From Sphingomonas oligophenolica (GTDB taxonomy: Bacteria > Pseudomonadota > Alphaproteobacteria > Sphingomonadales > Sphingomonadaceae), in NCBI RefSeq assembly GCF_006438955.1, contig NZ_RCZK01000003.1, positions 1-64,000 of the forward strand: 64,000 bases of DNA, read 5' to 3'. This document shows, in pieces, positions 27,320 to 36,299 of this stretch; position 1 is the first letter of the stretch, and each line of letters opens with the position of its first letter. The position numbers and the translations under genes were made by a program. The notes beneath the pieces are model-generated. The model searched no databases, was not told where the DNA came from, and worked only from the letters and a program-made list of their open reading frames with translations.

Positions 27320-29098
27320 TCAGGCGGCTTCGCTGAATTGCAGGCTGGCGAGGTGCGCGTAAAGCCCGCTGCGCGCGATCAGCATCGCGTGGCTACCCTC
27401 TTCGACGATCCGGCCCTCGTCCATCACCACGATCCGCCCCGCGGCGCGCACGGTGGCGAGGCGGTGCGCGATGACCAGCGTGGTGCGCGTTTCCATCAAC
27501 CGTTCGAGCGCCTCCTGGACGAGGCGTTCGCTCTCGGCGTCGAGCGCACTGGTCGCCTCGTCGAGCAGCAGGATCGGCGAATCGCGCAGCAACGCGCGCG
27601 CGATCGCGACCCGCTGGCGCTGGCCCCCCGACAGCCGCGCGCCGCCCTCGCCCAGAAAGGTGTCGAGCCCCTCGGGCAGGCGGGTGAGGAAATCGGCGGC
27701 GTTCGCGGCTTCTGCTGCGGCCCACAGCGCGTCGTCGGTCGCGGTCCAGTCGCCGTAGCGCAGATTATCGCGCGCGCTGGCGCCGAAGATCACCGTCTCC
27801 TGCGGCACCATCGCGATCTGTGCGCGGATCGCGGCGGGATCGGCCTCGCGCAGGTCGACGCCGTCGAGCGTCACCCGGCCCGCGGCGGGATCGTAGAACC
27901 GCTCGGCGAGCTGGAACAACGTCGTCTTGCCCGCGCCCGACGGCCCGACCACCGCGACGGTCTCCCCCGGTGCGACGTGCAATGAGAAATCGCGGAGCGC
28001 GGCGACGTCGGGCCGGGTCGGGTAATGGAACCGGACATGATCGAACGCGAGCGCGCCGCGGACCGGTACGGGCAGCGGCACCGGCGTCGCCGGGCGCGTG
28101 ATCTCGGGGCGCTCGCGGAGCAGTTCGGATAACCGACCCGCCGCGCCCGCGCCGCGGAGCAGATCGCCATACACTTCGGTCAGCGCGCCGAACGCCCCCG
28201 CGACGATCCCGCCGGTGAAGACGAAGGCGAACATCGCGCCCCCGGTGATCCGCCCCGCGGCGACGTCGCTCGCGCCCTCCCACATCACCAGCGTGATCGA
28301 CCCGAAGATCAGCGCGATCATGATCGCGGTCAGGATCGCGCGCACCGTGATCCGGCGCTTGGCCGCGGCGAAGGTCGCCTCGACCGCGCTGGCGAAGCGC
28401 CCCGCCTCGCGATCCTCCTGGTTGAACGCCTGGACGATCTTCATCGCGCCGAGCGTTTCGGTGACGAGGCTGCCGACATCGGCGATTCGATCCTGCGACG
28501 CGCGCGACAGGTTGCGAATACGGCGGCCCAGCACCGCGATCGGCAGGATGATCAGCGGGATCCCGACCAGCAACAGCCCGGCGAGTTTGGGCGATAGCGT
28601 GAACAGATAGATCAGCCCGCCGATCCCGGTGAAGCAATTGCGCAACGCCACCGACACGGTCGTGCCGACGACGGTCTCGATCAGCGTCGTGTCGGAGGTC
28701 AGCCGCGAGGCGATCTCCGACGGGCGGTTTTCCTCGAAGAACCGCGGGGTGAGGCTGAGCAGGTGGCGCTGAACCTTGAGGCGGATGTCGGCGACGACGC
28801 GCTCGCCCAGCCACGACACGAAGTAGAAGCGGATTGCGGTCGCGATCGCGAGCACCACGACGATCATCAGCAAATAGTGGAACGACGCATTGACGTCGGC
28901 GCGGGAGCCCGCGGCGAAACCGCGGTCGATCACGCGCTTGAACCCGGCGGGGATCGCGATCGTCGCCGCCGATGTGGTCATCAGCGCCAGCAGCGCGATT
29001 ACCAGATGGCGGGGGTATGCCAGCACCCGTTCCCAGACCAGGGTGAGATCGCCCAGGCTGCGGCGGGAACTGGGTTTCGCTGGTGTGGGGTCGGTCAT
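27320..29098 (-). CDS. ABC transporter, fused permease and ATP-binding protein (MsbA/ABCB-like exporter)
   Basis: The half-transporter has about 592 residues. The N-terminal part has six membrane helices starting near residue 28 (HLVIALLALMTTSAATIAIP). The ATPase domain has Walker A (VVGPSGAGKTTLFQLAERF), the signature LSGGQRQRVAIARALL, Walker B (SPILLLDEATSALD) and the H-loop (TLVIAHRLATVRAA). It resembles the MsbA/ABCB exporter group. The substrate cannot be told from sequence. I preferred the ATG at 29098 (MTDPTPAK); a TTG at 29125 lies in the same frame. Confidence 0.92.
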   Translation of the reverse strand: MTDPTPAKPSSRRSLGDLTLVWERVLAYPRHLVIALLALMTTSAATIAIPAGFKRVIDRGFAAGSRADVNASFHYLLMIVVVLAIATAIRFYFVSWLGERVVADIRLKVQRHLLSLTPRFFEENRPSEIASRLTSDTTLIETVVGTTVSVALRNCFTGIGGLIYLFTLSPKLAGLLLVGIPLIILPIAVLGRRIRNLSRASQDRIADVGSLVTETLGAMKIVQAFNQEDREAGRFASAVEATFAAAKRRITVRAILTAIMIALIFGSITLVMWEGASDVAAGRITGGAMFAFVFTGGIVAGAFGALTEVYGDLLRGAGAAGRLSELLRERPEITRPATPVPLPVPVRGALAFDHVRFHYPTRPDVAALRDFSLHVAPGETVAVVGPSGAGKTTLFQLAERFYDPAAGRVTLDGVDLREADPAAIRAQIAMVPQETVIFGASARDNLRYGDWTATDDALWAAAEAANAADFLTRLPEGLDTFLGEGGARLSGGQRQRVAIARALLRDSPILLLDEATSALDAESERLVQEALERLMETRTTLVIAHRLATVRAAGRIVVMDEGRIVEEGSHAMLIARSGLYAHLASLQFSEAA

Positions 29099-29230
29099 CG
29101 CGCGGGTGTCTATCAGTCGCGGCAATCACCCTCAACGGCGAAGCTGTCTCGGGCGGGATGCTGCATTGCACCATCAATGCTTTGCGATAGCGCGCTTTTG
29201 GAGTAGCACGGCGGACCCCATGTCGGGGAC

Positions 29231-30475
29231 ATGGGATACCCAATGCTCTATAACGCGTATGAAATGCAGCGCTCGATGCTGGCGGGGGCCAGCGCCATGG
29301 CCGGTTTCGGCGCGGATTTCTTCACCAACCCGGTAAACCCGATTTCCTATATGGGCGGCAGCGCGCTGATCGGATCGGCGCTCGACGTGTTCGCGCATGC
29401 CGCAGCGCCCCGTGGCAAACCCGCCTTCGGCCTCGACCGCACGACGGTCGACGGGCGCGAGGTCGTGGTGACCGAAGAGATCGTGCTGCAGAAGCCGTTC
29501 GGGCAGCTCAAGCGGTTTCGCCGCGAGGGCGTCGAGGGTGGGCCCAAGCTGCTGATCGTCGCGCCGATGTCGGGCCATTATGCGACGCTGCTGCGTGGCA
29601 CGGTCGAACGGATGCTGCCCTCGGCGGACGTCTACGTCACCGACTGGCGCGATGCGAAGCTCGTCCCGCTGAGCGAAGGGACATTCGACCTCGACGATTA
29701 TGTCGATTACCTGATCGAATTCATGGAAGCGATCGGCCCCAACAAAGGCGCGGGCGGGAGCCACATGCTCGCGGTCTGCCAGCCGTCGGTGCCGTGCTAC
29801 GCCGCGGTCGCGCTGATGAGCGGCGACAAGAACCCTGCGCTGCCGAAGACGCTGACGATGATGGGCGGCCCGGTCGATACGCGGAAAGCGCCGACCGCAG
29901 TCAACATGCTGGCGACCGAACGCCCGTTCAGCTGGTTCGAACAGAATGTCATCGCGACGGTGCCGATCGGTTATCCCGGCGTGGGGCGGAAGGTGTATCC
30001 GGGGTTCCTGCAGCTCGCCGGGTTCTTGTCGATGAACCTGGGGAACCACATGCAGAGCCACTGGGAGATGTTCAAGCATCTGGTCGAGGGCGACGACGAG
30101 AGCGCGGACGCGACCAAGGATTTCTACGAGGAATATCGCTCGGTCTGCGACATGACCGCCGAATTCTATCTCCAGACGATCGATGTCGTGTTCCAGGATC
30201 ATGCGCTGCCGAAGGGCACGATGACGCACCTCGGTCGGCGGGTCGATCCGGCGGCGATCACCGATGTCGCGATCCTCGCGATCGAGGGTGAGCGCGACGA
30301 TATTTCGGGGCTCGGCCAGACCAAGGCGGCGCTCGACATCGCGACCAAGCTCGGCGCGGACAAAAAGAAGTATCTCGTCGCCATGGGCGCGGGCCATTAC
30401 GGCATCTTCAACGGATCGAAATGGCGCGACCAGATCGCGCCCGTCGTCGAGGACTGGATCGCCGCGCACGGGTAA
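29231..30475 (+). CDS. phaZ: Intracellular polyhydroxyalkanoate depolymerase
   Basis: The 414-residue PhaZ-type enzyme breaks down stored PHA. It starts MGYPMLYNAYEMQRSMLAGA, as the family does, and has an alpha/beta hydrolase core with the nucleophile (a cysteine in this class) in LAVCQPSVPCYAAVALMSG, a downstream MTMMGGPVDTRKAPT and the C-terminal histidine candidate in MGAGHYGIFNGSKW. It has no signal peptide, fitting an intracellular role. The ATG at 29243 (MLYNAYEM) is an alternative start with better spacing to a GGGA. Confidence 0.93.
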   Translation: MGYPMLYNAYEMQRSMLAGASAMAGFGADFFTNPVNPISYMGGSALIGSALDVFAHAAAPRGKPAFGLDRTTVDGREVVVTEEIVLQKPFGQLKRFRREGVEGGPKLLIVAPMSGHYATLLRGTVERMLPSADVYVTDWRDAKLVPLSEGTFDLDDYVDYLIEFMEAIGPNKGAGGSHMLAVCQPSVPCYAAVALMSGDKNPALPKTLTMMGGPVDTRKAPTAVNMLATERPFSWFEQNVIATVPIGYPGVGRKVYPGFLQLAGFLSMNLGNHMQSHWEMFKHLVEGDDESADATKDFYEEYRSVCDMTAEFYLQTIDVVFQDHALPKGTMTHLGRRVDPAAITDVAILAIEGERDDISGLGQTKAALDIATKLGADKKKYLVAMGAGHYGIFNGSKWRDQIAPVVEDWIAAHG

Positions 30476-30910
30476 TTCGTGAGGCGTGACGCCCCGTAGG
30501 TCACCCAGCGTAGCTGGTCGCGCGATGGCATTTTTGCTGTACCATGGCGACAGTCCGATGCGCGCGATCATGCGTACCGATGTGGCGAAACCATCAAACT
30601 GAATCGCCTTTCGCCTGGCTTGAGCGACCTGTTGTCGATCCGGTCGCCAATCGCGTGCGCTCTCCGCGCCCGGGTATTCCGCCCTCTCATGGCGCCCCTG
30701 TCGACGACGGTGATCGCGTCGGGGTCGCGACGTGGGGTCGCTCAGCGGTCGTTATGGACGGGACGATTTTTGCAACAGTTCGAGGCCGTTTTGGGTCTCT
30801 TTTGCCGAAACCAGCTGGATCAACCCGGACGGTTGCCAGCGATCGCGATGAAATTGTGCTTTGAAACCAGCCGCTTGCTGGACGTCCCCGGACGAATCCG
30901 GGGAGAACAA
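30476..30910. other. Non-coding gap between phaZ and the island boundary
   Basis: The 435 bp between phaZ and the left attachment site contain no gene I can support. The open frames here (up to 106 codons) overlap each other, lack ribosome-binding sites and have shadow-like composition. The stretch is probably chromosomal sequence that, before integration, adjoined the end of tRNA-Leu. Confidence 0.5.
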
Positions 30911-30932
30911 ATGGTGCCAGAAGAGGACTCGA
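30911..30932. repeat. Island attachment site, distal copy (attL)
   Basis: ATGGTGCC-AGAAGAGGACTCGA here matches ATGGTGCCCAGAAGAGGACTCGA at the tRNA-Leu 3' end (49822-49844) except for one missing C. The match then ends sharply (TACTGG here, ACCTCC in the tRNA). This marks the far end of the integrated element. Confidence 0.88.
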
Positions 30933-30986
30933 TACTGGTAGCTATATATCTGATAGATACAGTCATTATGAAATCTGATGATTTCA

Positions 30987-31008
30987 GGCCCCCATTTAGG
31001 CCCCCAAT
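30987..31008. repeat. AGGCCCCCA repeats at left island end (candidate integrase arm sites)
   Basis: The nine-base word AGGCCCCCA occurs twice, at 30987-30995 and 30999-31007, in direct orientation, about 60 bp inside the left attachment site. The same word occurs twice near the right end (49638-49698). This symmetric placement fits arm-type binding sites of a tyrosine integrase, but binding is inferred. Confidence 0.6.
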
Positions 31009-31121
31009 CCATAAGTTAGACCGGCCGGTCCGGCTCTGCGCCTCAAAATGGGTTATGCGCCTGTTCTGTTCGCGATCCCGAAAGCCGCCAATCGACTATT
31101 TGGCGCTCCCTTCATAGGTAT

Positions 31122-32486
31122 TCAGTTCGAAATCGGTCGGCCGCGACGCGGGTTGCGAGAGCCAAGCGTCCTGTCCTCGGCGCTGGCGAGGGCGGCAAAG
31201 TCAATGACAAGTGTAAGCGGGACCCCATCCAACCAGATCTTGGCGTCGCCAAGGAGATCCACCAGCCCGGCCTGCTCCGCCGCATATTCGTCCAGGGGGC
31301 CGGCCGGGAGCGCCACCTTCATCACACTGGAGCCGGCGACTTCCGCGTCAACCACGAAGCGATCGAACAACTCGCCGAACACGGCGCGCGCGAGGACCAG
31401 ATAACGGATGAGCGGCATGACCGTATCCCGAATTTCCTCGTCGGAGACCGGCTTCGCCTCGACAGGCACGGTCACGAAGCACGTCTTGTGCTCGGTGTTG
31501 AATGCGACACTGGTGCAGGGGATGTCGCGCTCGGCGCATTGCAGGAACAAGATCTTGCCCAGCAGGTCGAGACGCTCCGCCTGAGGGATAGTCTCGATCG
31601 TCTGGAGTTGCTTCAGCTTGCCGCCGAGCGACGCGCCCAGCGCCAGCCGCTGCTCGCGATTGAGCACATGATAGACGAACCGATCCGTGACTTCGCGCTC
31701 GCTCGCCAGGTCGACGCTGTCGATCCCGAAGATCTCGATGGCGGCATCGATCGACATCACCAGCTCGATCAGGGCGATGACGTGGCTGTGCAGGTCATCG
31801 TGACTCCACCGCCGTGATTCCACGATCGGTGTCGGTCCGCGCTTGATATTGCGGAACAGGATCGAACCGGGCTCGTAAAGCACGCCGTCGCTGCCGGCAT
31901 GAGACAGCGCATTGCGGACGATCGGGTCATAGCCTTCGAGCAAATTCGCCGGTCCGCCCGATTGCCGGATCCGCGATTCCACGACCTCGGCCTTGCTGCG
32001 CTCCTGGGCGCCGAGATTGCTGGTCTCGATATCGACGAACGTGCCCTCGGTGAAGGCGTAGGTCGCGATGAGCAGCGTCATGTAAGGGTCGAACACATCC
32101 GACACCAGTGGCCGGTACACCTTGGTTGCGATGTGCGCGGCATCTTCCGCCGAATACGCTTCGATCTCGTTGGTTCGCGCAATGTCGTCGATGATGCGCA
32201 TCACCTGGTCGTGCAGCCGCCGCTTGATGCCGATCCAGGGGAAGAAGACCTTCGTCAGATAGGCTGCGCGCTCCTGCTCGCAGGCCTGGTGCATGATCAG
32301 CAGCAGATATTCGACCGTCGCGAGCCGGCGTGGCGGATCGTAGGAGAAGGCGACTTTCCGCCACAGCGCTTTCTGCGTTTCCTGGTCGAGTCCCGTCTCG
32401 TCGCGCACCAGCAAGAGGCTGTCCGGGTGCAGGCGCTCTAGGATCGAAAGGATTTCGTTCGGCGTAATCGTGATCGGGTATTGCAT
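31122..32486 (-). CDS. Unknown island protein with HEPN-type RX4H motif
   Basis: The protein has about 454 residues from the ATG at 32486 (MQYPITITPNEILSIL). It is largely helical. Residues 191-196, in the context GYDPIVRNALSHAGSDG, read R-N-A-L-S-H. This R-N-x3-H arrangement is the catalytic RX4H motif of HEPN ribonucleases found in toxins and abortive-infection proteins. The region before and after it is helix-rich (RRWSHDDLHSHVIALIELVM), as HEPN folds require. The rest is unrecognised. The open frame extends 59 codons further upstream, overlapping the previous gene; no start in that stretch has a good ribosome-binding site. It lies 112 bp downstream of the nuclease-like gene and probably shares its transcript. 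Confidence 0.72.
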   Translation of the reverse strand: MQYPITITPNEILSILERLHPDSLLLVRDETGLDQETQKALWRKVAFSYDPPRRLATVEYLLLIMHQACEQERAAYLTKVFFPWIGIKRRLHDQVMRIIDDIARTNEIEAYSAEDAAHIATKVYRPLVSDVFDPYMTLLIATYAFTEGTFVDIETSNLGAQERSKAEVVESRIRQSGGPANLLEGYDPIVRNALSHAGSDGVLYEPGSILFRNIKRGPTPIVESRRWSHDDLHSHVIALIELVMSIDAAIEIFGIDSVDLASEREVTDRFVYHVLNREQRLALGASLGGKLKQLQTIETIPQAERLDLLGKILFLQCAERDIPCTSVAFNTEHKTCFVTVPVEAKPVSDEEIRDTVMPLIRYLVLARAVFGELFDRFVVDAEVAGSSVMKVALPAGPLDEYAAEQAGLVDLLGDAKIWLDGVPLTLVIDFAALASAEDRTLGSRNPRRGRPISN

Positions 32487-32598
32487 CGGTTGGAACTCGC
32501 TTCGCCGCCGGAAATGAGCTTGGCCCCGACAAAGCGCAAGGAAAACGAAGTGCACCACCGGCAACCGCGGAGAAGACGCCCGGCCGCAGAGCGCCGCG

Positions 32599-34146
32599 TT
32601 ATGCCTCGCCCGCCAGATGCAGCAGCATATTGTCGATCGCAAAGGCGCCGGGACGGGTTGCATGGCGGGTATAGTCAGCCGTCAGACGCTCGAACATCGT
32701 GAGGTCGCTGGTCGGAAAGACATAGGTCTCCAGCAGCGTCGCCTGGCCGAAAGTCACGCGCAGGCTGGTGTCGCCACGCTTGATCGACCGTAGCAGCAGC
32801 CGGATCAACGTCCCGAATGCCCAGTCGCCAACCGACAGGAGCGCGAAGGAAATCGCATGATCAAACGTCGGAAAGTCGGCGTCGCGGGCGACGTTAGCGT
32901 TGAGCGTCGTTTCGGTGGAGGCGACCACGCTGTGAAGATTGTCGAGCCACTCGACCTTGAGTACTTGGTCGATCGAGATCAGCGGCACGACCGTCTTCGC
33001 GCCTTCCGCGATCCGCGCGAGCGTCCCGAGCGGACCGGCCAGGCGGCGCCATCCCGGTGCATCCCGAAACGCATCCATGCTGCCCATTCCGCCGAACAGC
33101 CGGTCATCGCCAACGGTGACCATGACGTCGATCTCGCCCATGCCGCCCCAGCCTATGAACTTGGCCAGCTTCTCGAGCTCGGTGGGCGGGCGTAGCGTGG
33201 CGGTGTCGAACTGCGACTGGAATTTGGCGGCGCTTCCCGTCCAGATCAGGTCGAAGATCGCGGTGCGGACACGGTACTTCATCTGATCCTCGGCCAGGCC
33301 GGGGATGACCGGGACGAGCAGCTCGCCCTCGAGTGTAAAACTGTCGCCATCGGGCCCGCGCACACGCACGTCGCAGATCGCGGCAGGGTTGGCGTGCATG
33401 CGGGCAAAGATCGGCGGGCCGTCGGGAATCGGAAATGGAAGCTCGACATCGAATCGGCGGTGGTTGATCGCGAATTTCCGCATCTCGATCGATGGCGTGA
33501 GGCCGAGTTGGTGATCGACGAGCTCTTCGATCGAGGCATTGGGGGCGAAGGTAATCGACCCCGTTATCTCCTTCGCGTCGAAGCCAAGGCTTTCCCGGAG
33601 CAGTGCCTTGGTGACGGTATAGTCCCGGCCGAATTGACGCACAGTGGCTTTCATCCAGCCGATCAGGGCAGCGCCATCGTGCGCGTCGGCCTCGCGCATC
33701 GTGAAGCTGATTTCATATTTGTGGAGCTCCTCCTCGCTGACGCCGTCGCGGTGCAGCTCGCGGACCCGCCTGAGCGTCCGCGTCATCAGCACATCCCACC
33801 AATGGACCGCGTGGAATTGTACGGGCTCGCCGGCTGGAGCGCTCACGATCACGACGAAGCAGGGATTGTTGTACCGAGTGAAGGCTAGCGCATTGCTCAG
33901 CTTCATCGTAGCCTTGAGATTGCCGTAGCGCAGCCGCGTTTTGGTCTGGACGAAGCAGGCCGGGAGCGCCGTAGCGAGGTCGGCGGGCAGTCCGCGCAGC
34001 GGCCGGTGGTCGAATTCGACGACATGGTCCCAGCCATGTTCGTCTTCTTCGCTCGCGTTGCACGTCGCACCCGGCTCATAGACCGAGACGAGCGCCGCAA
34101 AAATCCTTTCCCCCAATTTTCCGACCTTTCGTGCCATCGGTCTCAT
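32599..34146 (-). CDS. Unknown island protein with N-terminal DUF4365-like PD-(D/E)XK nuclease domain
   Basis: A 515-residue protein. Its first ~130 residues resemble the DUF4365 nuclease-like fold: GKLGERIFAALVSVYEP (helix with E13), EHGWDHVVEFDHRP (D40 and E44) and ACFVQTKTRLRYG (Q67-T-K69), followed by NPCFVVIVS. This is the D...(E/Q)xK order of PD-(D/E)XK enzymes, with Q in place of E as in several members. The remaining ~380 residues are unrecognised, with strand-rich segments. Starts at 34146 and 34137 are both possible (MRPMARK or MARK). It is the first gene of a minus-strand pair with the HEPN-motif gene. Confidence 0.72.
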   Translation of the reverse strand: MRPMARKVGKLGERIFAALVSVYEPGATCNASEEDEHGWDHVVEFDHRPLRGLPADLATALPACFVQTKTRLRYGNLKATMKLSNALAFTRYNNPCFVVIVSAPAGEPVQFHAVHWWDVLMTRTLRRVRELHRDGVSEEELHKYEISFTMREADAHDGAALIGWMKATVRQFGRDYTVTKALLRESLGFDAKEITGSITFAPNASIEELVDHQLGLTPSIEMRKFAINHRRFDVELPFPIPDGPPIFARMHANPAAICDVRVRGPDGDSFTLEGELLVPVIPGLAEDQMKYRVRTAIFDLIWTGSAAKFQSQFDTATLRPPTELEKLAKFIGWGGMGEIDVMVTVGDDRLFGGMGSMDAFRDAPGWRRLAGPLGTLARIAEGAKTVVPLISIDQVLKVEWLDNLHSVVASTETTLNANVARDADFPTFDHAISFALLSVGDWAFGTLIRLLLRSIKRGDTSLRVTFGQATLLETYVFPTSDLTMFERLTADYTRHATRPGAFAIDNMLLHLAGEA

Positions 34147-34467
34147 ATAGGGCGCGATCCATCGGTACGCGAACTTGCAGAAGCTTACGCTACGGACTAA
34201 TTGATCTCAGTGCCCCAATCAGGGCGACGGAATTGGTGTTACTCTAATTCGGGCCTGAGCCGTTCGCGGTGGAAGCCCACTGGCCCGAGGGTTCTTCCCT
34301 AGGGCCATGTTGTCGAGGGCCATTCGAGCCCATGGAAACCGGGTAGCCCTTGCCATCGAGCCGGGGGACTTTGGGGACCGTGCAGTTGGCACGCCAACTG
34401 ATCGGTGGAAAATGAAGGTAACGCATGCGTGTATCGGGCGGGCAGCAATGTCCGCCCCTTACTTTTT
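34147..34467. other. Structured non-coding gap between two unknown minus-strand operons
   Basis: These 321 bp separate the two minus-strand gene pairs. They hold a perfect 18-bp palindrome (34383-34400, CAGTTGGCACGCCAACTG) and a plus-strand intrinsic terminator (34436-34466). I found no convincing protein gene; a 59-codon minus-strand frame (MRYLHFPPISWRANC...) has no good ribosome-binding site. A promoter for the downstream minus-strand pair must lie here. Confidence 0.5.
34436..34466 (+). terminator. Plus-strand intrinsic terminator without an upstream gene
   Basis: GGGCGGGCA / TGTCCGCCC makes a 9-bp stem (one G-T pair) with a GCAA tetraloop, followed by CTTACTTTTTC. The T-tract is on the plus strand only. 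No plus-strand coding gene precedes it within the 320-bp gap, so a short RNA could end here. The gene on the minus strand ends at 34468, right beside it. Confidence 0.6.
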
Positions 34468-35478
34468 CTAGCCCTGGGTTCCCGTCACAACGTCGCTGGG
34501 GAACACATTGACATGGTCCCCGCTGAACGGGACCCGCTCCTTGGTCACGCAATCGAACAGCTCGCCGTTGAACGGTACGTTCTTTTCGCGCTGGGCGTCG
34601 TGCTGGAAGCCGTCGGGCACGAGCGGCGTACCGAACCGGTAGCGGGACTCGAGCGCGCGCTGCAGCAACGCCGCGTCGATGGGGGCATCGGCCGGGATCT
34701 CGTGAACGCCGCCATCCTGCCCGTGATTGGCCTTGGCGAAGACGATGTCACGGGCGTCGATTGCGAACTTTTTCCGGGTCCCGCCCATCCGATTGTAGAA
34801 GTTGCTCAGCCGCTCGTAGGCGAACCGTTCGACGCGAACGCCCGCCTCGATGGCGGCAACCTCCAGATGGCCGTTCATGAAGCCGCGGAACCGCTCGACG
34901 AGGCGGTGCTCCGCATCGAGATGGAAGTTGCGGCCCGGCAACAGCAAGGCATCGTCCGACCGGTGCGCCTCGAGCCGCAGACGAAGCGCTTCCGCGGAAT
35001 CAGCCTCGGCTTGCGCGATCGCGCGCCTGACCAGGAGGTTCACGATCTCGATATCGTGCCGCCAGTGACGGCCCTTGGGCCAATCCCAATCGGGATGGCT
35101 GAGCGGCATCGGCAGCACCGCGTGCCCGAAGACATCCCAAAGCCGCTCGAACCCGGCCACATCGACATAGGCGACCGCGATCCTGCTCGGCGTCGGAATC
35201 CCTTCGTCATCCCGCTTTCCCGCCATCGCGAATTCGCAGGCGAGCCGGCCAAGCTCGACGATCGCCTTCGAATCGCCGTAGAATCCGGCATCCTGATTGG
35301 GGAAGGCAGCAGCGACCGCACGCCAGCGCGTGTCGCGATCGTTGTTGATCGTCGCCGCGGCGGGCTCGGCGGTGACCTTGGGCAGGCCGGCTATCACCAG
35401 CAGCGGCGAGGGACCTGGCGGCCCTCGCTTCTCGGGCCGCGATGCCTCGGCCACGCCTTGCTTCCAGTTACCCGCCAT
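34468..35478 (-). CDS. Unknown island protein (336 aa)
   Basis: No family was recognised. The protein is soluble, with no signal peptide or membrane segment. It is rich in aromatic and charged residues in the middle (HPDWDWPKGRHWRHDIEIVN, about residues 128-147) and has an alpha-helical stretch (LLVRRAIAQAEADSAEALRL). A conserved-looking C-terminal part (NFYNRMGGTRKKFAIDARDI and PFNGELFDCVTKERVPFSGD) suggests a small strand-rich domain. It lies three bases after the 224-residue gene, so the two are co-translated. Its composition and low arginine-serine content fit real coding sequence. A part in defence is inferred only from location. Confidence 0.72.
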   Translation of the reverse strand: MAGNWKQGVAEASRPEKRGPPGPSPLLVIAGLPKVTAEPAAATINNDRDTRWRAVAAAFPNQDAGFYGDSKAIVELGRLACEFAMAGKRDDEGIPTPSRIAVAYVDVAGFERLWDVFGHAVLPMPLSHPDWDWPKGRHWRHDIEIVNLLVRRAIAQAEADSAEALRLRLEAHRSDDALLLPGRNFHLDAEHRLVERFRGFMNGHLEVAAIEAGVRVERFAYERLSNFYNRMGGTRKKFAIDARDIVFAKANHGQDGGVHEIPADAPIDAALLQRALESRYRFGTPLVPDGFQHDAQREKNVPFNGELFDCVTKERVPFSGDHVNVFPSDVVTGTQG

Positions 35479-35481
35479 CGG

Positions 35482-36156
35482 TCAGGAATGCTTGAGCAGG
35501 ATCTGGGCGATGTCTGCGGGGATGATCAGGCGGGGAATGATATCGGCGGGCTGGGCCGCGATCAGGCGGGCGAGCGCTGTTGTCGCCTCGCCTTGCTGGA
35601 AGGTGTTGGGTTCGATGCCCGTGGCTTCCGCCCAGCTGATCAAATTGCGCCAAAGGGCCTCGCGCTCGGTGACCGAGGCTGTACGCAGCGTCAGTCCCGG
35701 CCGCCGATACTCTTCGCCGATGATCCGCTGGGTCGGACGGATCAGCTCGGGGGTCGTGACCTTGGTGAACCGGAAGGGGCGGACGGTGTCGATCGCGACC
35801 TGTTCGCCGGCTTCGGTCCGCACGCAGAAGGCGAGCTTCACCGCAGCTGGCAGGCAGTCGAACAGGTTGGCGTCGCGTCGTTGACTAGCGGTGTCGGTCT
35901 GGATCTGCTGCTGCAGCGTCGTGGCGATCGAGGCCGGCGCCACTGCTTCGCGTCCGCTGGTCGCATCGACGACCCGGATATTGTCCTCGCCCGCCGCGCG
36001 CACCGCCGCCATTAGCGATCCGAACTCCGCCTTCAGGTCGGCAAGCAGCGGCTTGTTTCTTTGCCCGAAGCTCGACAACAACAGCGGCGTTGGATTGGGG
36101 GCATCGTAGTGGGCTCCAACCGCCGCAATCAGCCTTTCCAGTGCGGTGTCGGCCAC
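35482..36156 (-). CDS. Unknown island protein (224 aa), possible LOTUS/OST-HTH-like N-terminus
   Basis: The first ~75 residues (ALERLIAAVGAHYDAPNPTP, then LLLSSFGQRNKPLLADLKAE and a strand IRVVDATSGREAVAP) loosely resemble the OST-HTH/LOTUS winged helix, an RNA- or protein-binding module. This is a weak, by-eye match. The middle (LFDCLPAAVKLAFCVRTEAG followed by VAIDTVRPFRFTKV) and the leucine-rich tail are unrecognised. It is the first gene of a two-gene minus-strand operon and is divergent, across 143 bp, from the operon at 36300. Confidence 0.7.
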   Translation of the reverse strand: MADTALERLIAAVGAHYDAPNPTPLLLSSFGQRNKPLLADLKAEFGSLMAAVRAAGEDNIRVVDATSGREAVAPASIATTLQQQIQTDTASQRRDANLFDCLPAAVKLAFCVRTEAGEQVAIDTVRPFRFTKVTTPELIRPTQRIIGEEYRRPGLTLRTASVTEREALWRNLISWAEATGIEPNTFQQGEATTALARLIAAQPADIIPRLIIPADIAQILLKHS

Positions 36157-36299
36157 CCGATAGATCCTCTCAAAGTCTCAGCTACGGACCCAGCCTAGGT
36201 CACGCCTTGGATAGTGTCCATGCGGGTGGCGTCCGCGCCATTGCTACCATCCGGCATCAAATAGACTTGTGTTGCGCCGTGGCGTGATTGAGATGGGAT

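Noticed and set aside
30544-30864. A 106-codon frame between phaZ and the island end
   Set aside because: No ribosome-binding site, overlaps another open frame, and composition is not protein-like.
34244-34552. A 102-codon minus-strand frame in the gap between unknown operons
   Set aside because: Its first part overlaps the 336-residue gene in another frame, and the rest covers the terminator and palindrome; no ribosome-binding site at any start.
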